Positions 22,473 to 31,384 of a stretch of 64,000 nucleotides of DNA are shown here, piece after piece. How positions within the stretch are numbered: position 1 is the first letter of the stretch; every line of letters starts with the position of its first letter. Source of the DNA: Epithemia pelagica (taxonomy: Eukaryota; Bacillariophyta; Bacillariophyceae; Surirellales; Surirellaceae). The notes beneath the pieces were generated by a model that saw only the letters and a program-made list of their open reading frames with translations, did no database searches and was not told where the DNA came from. The stretch covers positions 3,038,001-3,102,000 of the forward strand of contig OX337230.1 in NCBI GenBank assembly GCA_946965045.2, written 5' to 3'. The position numbers and the translations under genes are program-made.

Positions 22473-25400
22473 ATGTCGTGTGTCACAGAAACGTCTCTGA
22501 GACTTTTGTTTATCCTGAGTACGTACTCCTTCAATTTGTCCCCGCGGGACTCAATGGGCACGCTGAGCAGGGGTAGACTATTATGGACTTCAAATCATAG
22601 GGCTTCAAGCTTGTCTGTTCATCAAAATCTGAAGCTTGTCGCATTCACCATGGCGAGCAACGATGATGATGACGACTCTGTCGTTTTTCTTGGAACCAGG
22701 CCTGTCCGACCTGCTCAGAATAATCGCAACAAGTATTCGATCGATTGCGACTCCAGCGTTGGAAGCAATGAAGTAGCCATCATAGGTAGAAAGAGATCTC
22801 CCTTTGTAGCTGTACCAGGAGTAACGGATGATCCTGCACTCAGACGAAAGGAAAGGCAGGAGAAGAAGAAGAAGAGACAGAGGCTGAGAGAAGAAGAGGA
22901 GCGCAAGAAACAAGAGGCTGACGAAGAAAATCAACCTGTAGAGGAGGAGGAAGAAGCAAACCAAATTTCTTTCCAATTCACAAGGAAAACAGCTAACGAA
23001 GCATCTACATGTGCTGTTCAGGATTCCAGAGTAGAAGTTGTCGACCATGTTCCCCTGTATTGCCAAGAACACCGCCTCAGGGGTAGAGAACGACCATCTT
23101 CAGTCGTGCAAAGGCGTGAGACGTTAAAAGTTCCCAACCCTGGGAGGATTGATATGGGAGGAGTGCATGGACGAATGCATCAGACAACAATTGATCATTT
23201 TTTTGGTCCAGCAGGCAACAAGAATTGGAAAACAAACCCAATCATTGGTGCGACCACCGTTATTCAGGAGCAACCACCGACACAGGCTGTAACGGAACCG
23301 ATTCAATCTACGGACACTCATTCATCATTTGAGCACGAGGAAGCAGAAGACGCGGGTCCTGCGCAGAGAGAATCTCAACACCCTCAGCCATTGCAGAATA
23401 AAAACAAACTAGTACAACCCTCTGAAAATGGCCCACTCTATCAGGAGGAGCAACAACAGTCTGGTGGTAGACGGCAAAAAATGCATGAAATGCGCGTGAA
23501 TGAGACTAAACACTCTGTTGGACTAATTGTGAGTCGAAGAAACCAAGTTGAACCCCAATCACGACAGAAGGGCCCTGAACCCATGCGTCCTCGTGAGAAT
23601 GCACCATTGGATCCTGTGAATCTGAATCAACCAACTCAAGACGCACGGTCAACCACTAACCCGTGTTTTCCACCTCAGAATATAACGCTGCATCAAGATT
23701 CAAGTCATAGAAGATACCGTTCAGATGAGGATGTCGACCAATCGTCATCCATTGTATCATCAGGTTCAAGGACTGAAGGGTCGGCTTGGTCAAGAGCGGA
23801 CGAATCAAGCAGTCGAGCAAGTTCTGCAGAAGGCAGTTGCACATCTGTATTTGACAGCAGCGAGAAAAGTAAAGACAACGATCATGAAGAAGAAACGGAA
23901 ATGGCGAGCCACCAAAGTGGTGAAGAAGATGACAGTATTGAAACAACATATGATTCAGACTCGGATTATGAGGAAGCCTCAGCCCCGGTTAGAAAGAAGA
24001 AACGGCCATCCAGGCGAGCTTCAAAACGTCGCATCGACCCACCTCGAAAGCCAGGAGCGCGAACGTCGGATCAATGCAATTCGCTACAGGCTGTAAAGGC
24101 AGCGCAATATTCTCCAAGCTACACCTCAAAACCTCAAGGATCATCATTTCATGCAGATGCAGTAGAGACTGTCCCAAAGCCTGACTCTAAGCCTGCTGCG
24201 AGAGCAGATTCAAAAAGAGTAGAGTCTGTCAAAAACCCTCCTGCCAACATGCCAGAAGGAATGGCAAAAAAGGTTATACAAGTTATTGTCATTGACGATT
24301 CGGACGACGATTCGGACGATGCTGGGGCAATGAAAAGCTACAAACCACCACCCACAGCTCAATCAACTCTGGGCCTCAGCAGTACCGGTAGACATAGCCC
24401 TCCCACGGGTAGAGACAAAGTTGAGTCCTTCGGCTTCCCTCTTATAGGCCTGGAAGAATTTGTTGAAAAATGGGAGAAAGCTGCTTTCAACATTTCTGGG
24501 CTTGACTCGACTCAGAACATTGAGAGCCTACCTTCCATAACTCGAGCCAACAACCGCCTTGATCGTGGATGCACCAGTAACCAAAACAAGGCCCAGTATG
24601 GTCGCCTCTTACCAAAAGCAACTGCTACAATGCTCACAGAATTGCTTGAACTTGAAGCATCGGACATTTTTGTGGACTTGGGGCATGGGCTGGGGAACGC
24701 AGTGATGCAAGCAGCTTATACCCACGGCTGTACAAGTCGGGGTATCGAGCTTGTGAAAAGTCGTTTCGCTTTCTCTTGTGGGATTCAACGGGAATTGTCA
24801 GAAATGGTAGGATGTGCACCCGTGGAACTTAAAAATGGTGGCCTTGACGAGTCCAAGTATCGGGATTTTCTGACGGAGTCGGGAAAGCGCGTCATGAAAG
24901 TGTTCTGCAACAATTTCGGTGACGTGTTTGGAACGCGTTCCGCCACTGGTGCCCCTCCGTACCTGAACGATTTTGTTGCAGGGCTGTTTGCCTTCATGAA
25001 AGAAGGCTCTAAACTTGTCACATTCGATGCCTTGAGTTTCCAAGTCGGTCCACTGGACATGGTGAACAAGGAACGTGAAAAGTTTAAGATGGAGATGTCA
25101 CCATCTGCGTCCTTCTATACAATGGAGCAGAAAGAGCTGGGACTACAAAATAAATGTGTGTCATGGTCGGAAGGTGGAGGAAATCAGCTTAAAATGAAAA
25201 TGTATGTCTACACAAGAGTTGGCAAGGAATCTCGCTTCATGTGCAGTGCGCCGATGTGTCACATGAAGCAGAACAATACTCCGCAAGCGTCTTACGTTAT
25301 CAACAATAAGGAGCACTTACTGGTGAGGGTTTGCCCGTGTAACCACACGATGCGGCCACGTCGACTGGGAAACTCGAAAGCAAATCTGGAAGACAATTAA
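22473..25400 (+). CDS. DOT1-like histone H3K79 methyltransferase
   Basis: Single-exon, 975 residues from ATG 22473; an ATG at 22650 (MASNDDDDDSVVFLG) gives 916 and may be the true start. The C-terminal catalytic domain (about 690-925) has QYGRLLPKATATMLTELL, the SAM loop FVDLGHGLGNAVMQAAY, GIELVKSRFAF and VFCNNFGDVFG, all DOT1 landmarks. A serine or threonine normally follows DLG; here it is histidine. The long N-terminus is charged and disordered. It carries a perfect PIP-box pattern, QTTIDHFF (residues 237-244), and a SUMO-interacting pattern, VIQVIVIDDSDDDS (about 601-614). It likely acts in the nucleus; recruitment by PCNA is inferred from the motif. Confidence 0.85.
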   Translation: MSCVTETSLRLLFILSTYSFNLSPRDSMGTLSRGRLLWTSNHRASSLSVHQNLKLVAFTMASNDDDDDSVVFLGTRPVRPAQNNRNKYSIDCDSSVGSNEVAIIGRKRSPFVAVPGVTDDPALRRKERQEKKKKRQRLREEEERKKQEADEENQPVEEEEEANQISFQFTRKTANEASTCAVQDSRVEVVDHVPLYCQEHRLRGRERPSSVVQRRETLKVPNPGRIDMGGVHGRMHQTTIDHFFGPAGNKNWKTNPIIGATTVIQEQPPTQAVTEPIQSTDTHSSFEHEEAEDAGPAQRESQHPQPLQNKNKLVQPSENGPLYQEEQQQSGGRRQKMHEMRVNETKHSVGLIVSRRNQVEPQSRQKGPEPMRPRENAPLDPVNLNQPTQDARSTTNPCFPPQNITLHQDSSHRRYRSDEDVDQSSSIVSSGSRTEGSAWSRADESSSRASSAEGSCTSVFDSSEKSKDNDHEEETEMASHQSGEEDDSIETTYDSDSDYEEASAPVRKKKRPSRRASKRRIDPPRKPGARTSDQCNSLQAVKAAQYSPSYTSKPQGSSFHADAVETVPKPDSKPAARADSKRVESVKNPPANMPEGMAKKVIQVIVIDDSDDDSDDAGAMKSYKPPPTAQSTLGLSSTGRHSPPTGRDKVESFGFPLIGLEEFVEKWEKAAFNISGLDSTQNIESLPSITRANNRLDRGCTSNQNKAQYGRLLPKATATMLTELLELEASDIFVDLGHGLGNAVMQAAYTHGCTSRGIELVKSRFAFSCGIQRELSEMVGCAPVELKNGGLDESKYRDFLTESGKRVMKVFCNNFGDVFGTRSATGAPPYLNDFVAGLFAFMKEGSKLVTFDALSFQVGPLDMVNKEREKFKMEMSPSASFYTMEQKELGLQNKCVSWSEGGGNQLKMKMYVYTRVGKESRFMCSAPMCHMKQNNTPQASYVINNKEHLLVRVCPCNHTMRPRRLGNSKANLEDN

Positions 25401-25487
25401 TTCTATAGAGATGATCATGTGTCATTTTCTTTTCTGCCTTATACGATTGCGTGCACTATAGGACCGGGCGGATTGGATCTACTTGTG

Positions 25488-27802
25488 TCATAAACTCACC
25501 CAGTTTGGGGATACCACACCTCGAAACATGCAATCAAACAGCTCCGTATTGTAGGATTTGTACAATTCATCATCGCGCTCGTAAGCATCGCAAATAGCTG
25601 ATAGAAAGAGAGAGGTATTGGTAGGTTAGCCTTCGATGACGAAAGAGAACTACTGCTCAGTATTTCTCCCTCAGTGTACGTACCATTGTTGGATGGACAG
25701 AAGGTCACTTCTGTTAATTTTGGTTCGATCAAGAAGGAAGCATTGTCTCCCGCTTGATCATTATTGTCGTGCTGTGGAATACGCTCAAACATGACATCAA
25801 TACCGTAGACGGCTCGACAACATGAGGTCTTGGAAGAATCGAGTTTGTCAGCATGAGCATGCCACATTCCTTCAAATAACTCTCGGACCAGCTGTTGAAT
25901 TTTGGGCCACTGAACCATTTGCCAATCAAATTCTCCCGGATAGATGGCTTCCAAATGGGCAATGGTTTTGTAGTCAACCGGCAAGGTTTCAATGTCGTTG
26001 GTCGTATCCTTGTTGTCACCACTTGACGACTTTTCTTCTTCTAGATGTTGTTGTTGTTGTGCCATGGCTTGGTCGGCCACCAAGTGACTCGCCGTAAAGA
26101 CAATGTGTGGATTGATCCAGTCTTGTGGTTCTTGGACCGAATGCCGTAAATGGGCAATACGGAAGTAGACGCGCTTGTGAAGGTAAAGTTGTGGAATCGT
26201 CCCTCCGATTCCTCCTTGCACCACAACTAGGCAGCGACAATCAATTTTGCGACCCGCTTGGTCTGTAAGGGCGTGATCCAAATATCGTTGTGCCACACGA
26301 CTACGAGCACCCGCCTGACACAATTGTACGATCTGAGCCACACTGGAGGTAATGACATGACCTCGAGATTGTGTTCCATGAGCCGGTTTGACAATCCACA
26401 AGGAAGGGTTGGTAGTGCTTGTGCTTGAGGATGATAAGGATTGCGACGACGCCAATGCGACAAAGTGGGCCAAATGAACGTCCAAATCAAAACTGGGCAA
26501 GGCCCAATCCCGCAAGGGCCATCCATGTTGTTCCAAGATACCTCGCGCTAAATGATCCTTTTGCACCCAGGCGCCTTCATAGGGAAACTGATTTATCAAA
26601 ACTTGTCGTTCTCCGTCGTTTGGTTCCTGTTCCTTTTCATCCTCCTTGCTGACAAGATTCGTTGGTCGGCTCAGATTTTGGGTGTGATTGTAAATGGGAC
26701 AATTGGGACGAAAGAGTGATTGAAAGACAAAGAAAATATCAGCTTGCAAAGGATCTTGGACCAGTTCGTAAATAGAGGTATCCAATCCACTTTCTGCATG
26801 AGCCAATCCCATTGGATCATTGACATGGTCCGTGTAGACCTTTAATTTTCGGGGACCACTGTATGGACTACTATTAGGATTGCCATCACGATCCGGTTCT
26901 TTTTGTTTTGGTTGTTCTTGTTGTCGTTCCAATTTGGCTTGTCGAACGGTATGAAGAGAATGGAGAAATTGCGATTGCACTTGTTGCAACACCGTGACAT
27001 GTTCCAACGAGGCCGCCGAAGCACCAAAAAATGCCACATTCCGTAGTGCTTGTACCACAGGAGTAGGACAGGTTTGCACTAAATCCACGGTAGACAAACT
27101 GTCGTCCTTGGGTTCTTGAGCAGAATGCGCCAACAAGGTGGGAATGATACGAACCGTTGTGTCCGTGTTGTTGTTGGAGGGTACTCGTTGCGTATAGAAG
27201 AAAGGAAAAGGTCCGGTCAAATCGGCCTCCTCCCCCGTTGTCTTCAAGTTGGAGACTGGAGCATAGGGTGGGGGTGGCAAGGCAGCCCGGACCACGACAC
27301 CACCACCACTCTCGCGTTGCTGCTGATACAAGACAATCCGAGGCCAGGTTTGTACATGGGAACAAATGGCATTTTGCAACCGCCAACGAATCGAGTCGTC
27401 GTCGTCTTCGTTGTTGTCACTGTTGGTGAGCAACGCGACCGTGTCCAACTTTGTTGTTGTGGTGTGGTCTGGATAAAAGGCTTGTCGTTCTTGGGCTTCC
27501 ACGAGACCTTGATAAACACGTCGCAAGGTTGCGACAGACACTTGAGTCGTCAGGGCTTGCCAGAGTCCATTTTGAGCTTGTTCTACGATATTCCATCGAC
27601 AAACAGGAGGAATCACCATCAAGGTTCCGGCCGGTGTCCATGTCAAAGGAAGTTGGGGCGACGGCGATGCATTCTGTTCATTGTCAGTATTATTGGACGT
27701 CGGATAGGTTGCTTCCAGTTGTTCCCACAATCCAGGATACAGCATCGGAGGAATGTGCAATGCTTGCAACTGAGCATCATGATCTCTACGGAATTGTTCC
27801 AT
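25488..27802 (-). CDS. TTLL12: Tubulin-tyrosine ligase-like protein, TTLL12 type
   Basis: Two exons, 27802-25684 and 25597-25488, give 742 residues; the intron runs GTACGT to ATCAG. Reading past the donor gives a non-matching tail, whereas splicing gives a tail ending DELYKSYNTELFDCMFRG, as expected for TTLL12. The TTL ligase region shows KVYTDHVNDP, WIVKPAHGTQSRGH (ATP-binding lysine), IDCRCLVVV, AVYGIDVMFE and LIEPKLTEVTFCPS (metal site). TTLL12 is a pseudo-ligase in animals, linked to histone and tubulin modification. The N-terminal third is divergent and has Gln/Asn-rich stretches. It is head to head with NTAQ1, 331 bp between start codons. Confidence 0.85.
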
Positions 27803-28133
27803 GGTTTCTATAGTATTTCTCCTCTCTTCTTGGATCTTTGATGCCTCGCCGCATTGACACCGAGATTCTGGAAAGAAAATGAGGAGAGATCAGATAGGCA
27901 ACATAGCATTATTCTTTTTGTAAGACCCATATGCGACCGCATTGATTTTACGCTTCAGTCGCGCAGGGATCTTTTCCAACCGCGTCTTGCACGTCGCGGA
28001 GTCATCATCAATCGTAGTTCTGCTTCATGGCTTGTCTTTGTGTAGATGATCCGACATTTTGTCTCGTTCAGTTGCTGGTAAAACTGGACGGAGGTAGAGA
28101 TTCTATTGTATTCAAACAGAAATCCCAACAAAC

Positions 28134-28922
28134 ATGGAGCCCGAAATGATGGATGCCTCAACCGCCGACAACAACAACAACGACGGAGCACAACAAGACC
28201 CACCACTGCCACCACCCAGTCACATGGTATACGAATCAACAGCCGAAGAAACGGCCTTGTCAGCCACGGTAGATCAAGAGTTGCGGGTACCCTTTTATTG
28301 CGAAGAAAATGTGTGGCGTTTGGCGTATCGACAAAGACATTTCTCCAGTCTACACGGCTCAGTATCCAACAGTTGGGTCGTCTTTATCAGCAATGCCATT
28401 AAAAGTGTCCCCATGTTTTACCAACGAGCCAGTCCGGATCCCAATCGATCCGTATGTTGGGATTATCATGTCATTTTAGTGGTATCCAATCCAGCAGCAC
28501 AAGCACCACAACATGCGTTTTTGGTGTACGATCTCGACAGTCGCTTGCCCTATCCTTGTCCGCTGACTGAGTACTTGCAATTCTCCTTTCCTTGTGATAC
28601 CTGGCCAGCACCATTGCATCCCTTTTTTCGCGTTGTGGAGGCGAATTTGTTTTTACAGTACTTTTCCAGTGATCGACGACACATGTACCAAGCCAGTACC
28701 GGAAAGTGGAATGCACCACCTCCTCGGTATGCTCCCATTCAAGACCAAATGACCCAACAAGAAGACAATAGTTTGACACGGTCCAATTTGGATCAGTATC
28801 TCAACTTTGTGGCTCATCGACCCGTCCAGGAAGAACCCGGCAGCGTGTTGCAAGTCTATGGTACCATTTCGTCCTTGAAGCGATTGCGTCAGGAGCCCCA
28901 CGAATCGTTTGTCGTCCCATGA
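28134..28922 (+). CDS. NTAQ1: Protein N-terminal glutamine amidohydrolase
   Basis: The 262-residue single-exon product matches the WDYHV1/NTAQ1 family. It has YCEENVWRL with catalytic Cys56, WDYHVILVV with His112, and VYDLDSRLPYPCPL with the catalytic Asp. FRVVEANLFLQYFSSDRRHM and NAPPPRYAPI are also typical. The enzyme converts N-terminal Gln to Glu, feeding the arginylation branch of the N-degron pathway in cytosol and nucleus. The first about 45 residues are an Asn/Pro-rich extension. ATG 28134 is preferred because it directly leads the open frame. Confidence 0.93.
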   Translation: MEPEMMDASTADNNNNDGAQQDPPLPPPSHMVYESTAEETALSATVDQELRVPFYCEENVWRLAYRQRHFSSLHGSVSNSWVVFISNAIKSVPMFYQRASPDPNRSVCWDYHVILVVSNPAAQAPQHAFLVYDLDSRLPYPCPLTEYLQFSFPCDTWPAPLHPFFRVVEANLFLQYFSSDRRHMYQASTGKWNAPPPRYAPIQDQMTQQEDNSLTRSNLDQYLNFVAHRPVQEEPGSVLQVYGTISSLKRLRQEPHESFVVP

Positions 28923-29376
28923 TGAAATCCATGAAACTATGTGATCCGTTTGGATCGACCGCTGAGGAACTGTACAGTCGGGCCTCGCGTTGGTGGACGG
29001 TTGCTTCTCGCTCTGCATGTATACAAGAGAGTCCGGCGACTACTATCCAATTTCCTGAACATGAACCAATAGATTGTTCCTATAAGCTGGAGTGAAAGAA
29101 AGGCTCTTGAATGTTGTGGGACCTTGCAGTTGTCTCCTTATGAGAAAGGTATGGTGCTGTAGGAGTAAATGGTGATGTAGGAGTAAGAATACTGCAACGA
29201 CTACTCCTAGGAGCACTCCGAAGCCGAAGGGCTACTTTTACTCCTACCTCTAGGAGAGCCAAGAGGGGGTAGCCCACGAATTTCCCGAGCGGTTGGTATC
29301 TCATGATCTTTTGAACCGTTTGGAAGATTCGTTAACATTCCAACGTTGAGGTGTAATATGGCGAATCTTTTCCGTC
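28923..29376. other. Intergenic with foldback repeats
   Basis: No gene is visible. Between 29159 and 29247 the sequence GTAGGAGTAAA and its complement TTTACTCCTAC face each other, with further TAGGAGTA/CTCCTAGGAG palindromes between them. Confidence 0.65.
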
Positions 29377-30456
29377 ATGCGACATGCGACGCATACACTG
29401 ATATGTACTGATGTGTCAGGGTCATGGACGACGATGATCCCTGCAACCATATCATCACTCCGACCAATGAACTGCCTTCGAAACAGGAGAATGCGATTCG
29501 TGTGGCTTGGTTTCGTGGTTTTGGTGGCATTCTGTTTATGGGATAATGGTGGTTGGCGAGACAATCATGTCGGTTACCTGATTGGAGCTGCACAGGGGTT
29601 GGCTGCGGTACCCGGTCCTGCCCGGATCCCAACAACATACCGCAAGCTATCATGCACTCGAACAAGAGTCGCCTATCGGTTTGATGCATCACGGCCTTCA
29701 TTGAGGCGATCGCCAGCATTGTTCCAACAACGAGAAAGCTCGGTGAATTCGGAGTACACTGAGAGATACAGCAAGACATTCTCGGAGGATCGAAGACAAT
29801 GGCTGAAACTACTTGTCACCCTTCCTTCCATTGCGCTGATTACCACCAGTCCTGGCGGTTTCCCATTTCAAATTGCCTGGGCCGCCACTACCACATCTCT
29901 TGTCGAATTGCGATCGGATATGGTGCAGGCGTTGGAGACGCTGCAAAAACTCTTGGACAATTGGGAACGGGCGGTTATTGATTGTACCTATGCCGATGTT
30001 CCCCGAGAGCTGTTGGAGCAGAAAAACAAGGAACTCTTGTTGGAAAAGGCATCAACCTTTGCCCTCTTTGACAAGTCCGTCTCGGTCATATCCTGCAAAA
30101 CTGTGGTGGGCACAGTTCGTGATTACTTGGGACGGACTGGCATTGGTCCAGTGGCCGGATTGGAAGCCAAATTAAAACAGGCGGTATCAATGGTAGTTCA
30201 AGATTCCAACGTCGACGATCTGGATGCTCTCGATGAATGGATTCAAACTGTGGAAGAAGTCCAGCGAGAACTCAATCGAGCCGATACCTTGGCCTACTCG
30301 GCACGACGAGACTTTACCAGTATGAACAATTTTGATCCACAAGACACGTCCAAAATCTTGGCAGATACGGAGAGCAACTTGGCTCTTTGTAAGGCGGCCA
30401 TTCAAACGGCCGTGGACAAACTACGCGTGGTGATTGCATTTTTGCCAGAATCGTAG
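29377..30456 (+). CDS. Probable thylakoid-lumen helical protein
   Basis: The 359-residue product opens with a signal-peptide-like segment (MRFVWLGFVVLVAFCLW) and a Ser/Arg-rich stretch. It then has a second hydrophobic signal with twin arginines, DRRQWLKLLVTLPSIALI, ending IAWA. This three-part layout is that of a plastid lumen protein exported by the Tat route. The mature part (about 170-359) is all-helical, with DMVQALETLQKLLDNWERAV and AIQTAVDKLRVVIAFL. It recalls the four-helix PsbQ/Psb31 fold or related lumenal proteins of photosystem II, but I cannot name it. Targeting is inference from sequence character. Any of four in-frame ATGs could be the start. Confidence 0.6.
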   Translation: MRHATHTLICTDVSGSWTTMIPATISSLRPMNCLRNRRMRFVWLGFVVLVAFCLWDNGGWRDNHVGYLIGAAQGLAAVPGPARIPTTYRKLSCTRTRVAYRFDASRPSLRRSPALFQQRESSVNSEYTERYSKTFSEDRRQWLKLLVTLPSIALITTSPGGFPFQIAWAATTTSLVELRSDMVQALETLQKLLDNWERAVIDCTYADVPRELLEQKNKELLLEKASTFALFDKSVSVISCKTVVGTVRDYLGRTGIGPVAGLEAKLKQAVSMVVQDSNVDDLDALDEWIQTVEEVQRELNRADTLAYSARRDFTSMNNFDPQDTSKILADTESNLALCKAAIQTAVDKLRVVIAFLPES

Positions 30457-31080
30457 AGATGAATGAAATGACATGGACCATATACGTTGCTATGCTCAGA
30501 GGATGTGGACATTGTGAAAGTCTGGCTGCTAGCGCACTCACGACATACGCAAATGGACCTCTGTGCCATTTCTTTTCCACTGATAGACTGGATACTTTCC
30601 CCTAAATCATAGAGGGACTCCCAGAAACAATGCATGGGTGCCAAAAGAACACCCGCACTCCTAGATGATTAATGTATGAGTATGGGCAAACATCCTTTTA
30701 GAACCTCGAAGGCGCAACCTTTGCTGTGATCAAGCATTTCTCGAGGTCCATTCGGAATTATGGGAGAAGATGCGCTCGTTCAAAGAGTGTCGGCGATCTT
30801 TGACGGAGTTGATTTAGCATAGTTTCAAATCTCTTGATTCGAAATTTGTCATCAGCGGACGAACATTATAGTGAGCATTTGGGATCGTTGTCGACCGAGG
30901 ACGCCGAACAACACGAAGTTGATATTTTTTATTTTTTGATATTGTGGAGGCGGAGGAACAGGAAACAGCATCTCTGTGTCACGCCAGCGTGCGTTCTCGA
31001 GCATTAATGAATATTATTAAAGCCCATTCCTTATTATGCCTTTATGTAGTACTGATAGCGTCAATGTCACGCGGGACAAC
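30457..31080. other. Intergenic, A/T-rich
   Basis: No gene or strong repeat is visible. Short T runs and AT-rich patches precede the next start codon. Confidence 0.6.
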
Positions 31081-31284
31081 ATGAAACAGGGAGCAATAGT
31101 CGAGATCAAGAAACGGTTATGGCTCTTGGCGGCATTCTCTGTACTTATTCTGCACGCCTGTCGAGCCTATGTATTCGAATCGCCACAATCTTCGATAAGC
31201 ACCTTTGGCGACGCAGTCCATGCGACGTTTCATGTGGCACCTTTGATTGATAGGCCGCTGTCCAAGAGACGGACGAGAAGCTGA
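31081..31284 (+). CDS. Short ORF with signal peptide, possibly the 5' part of the next gene
   Basis: ATG 31081 opens MKQGAIVEIKKRLWLLAAFSV and then LILHACRAYVF, a clear signal peptide, in a 67-residue ORF. The ORF overlaps the frame of the long downstream ORF, which is open from 31247 without an ATG before 31385. A single-base frameshift or an unrecognised intron near 31245-31284 would fuse the two into one secreted or plastid-bound protein. As given it is a separate short ORF. Confidence 0.35.
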   Translation: MKQGAIVEIKKRLWLLAAFSVLILHACRAYVFESPQSSISTFGDAVHATFHVAPLIDRPLSKRRTRS

Positions 31285-31384
31285 TTCGCGAGGATTAACA
31301 CATAACCAAAAAGCTCGTCCGAAACCATCGAGGGAAACATCAAATAGAGGGTCAACAAGTTTTCTCTTGGAGCAGGAACAAACC

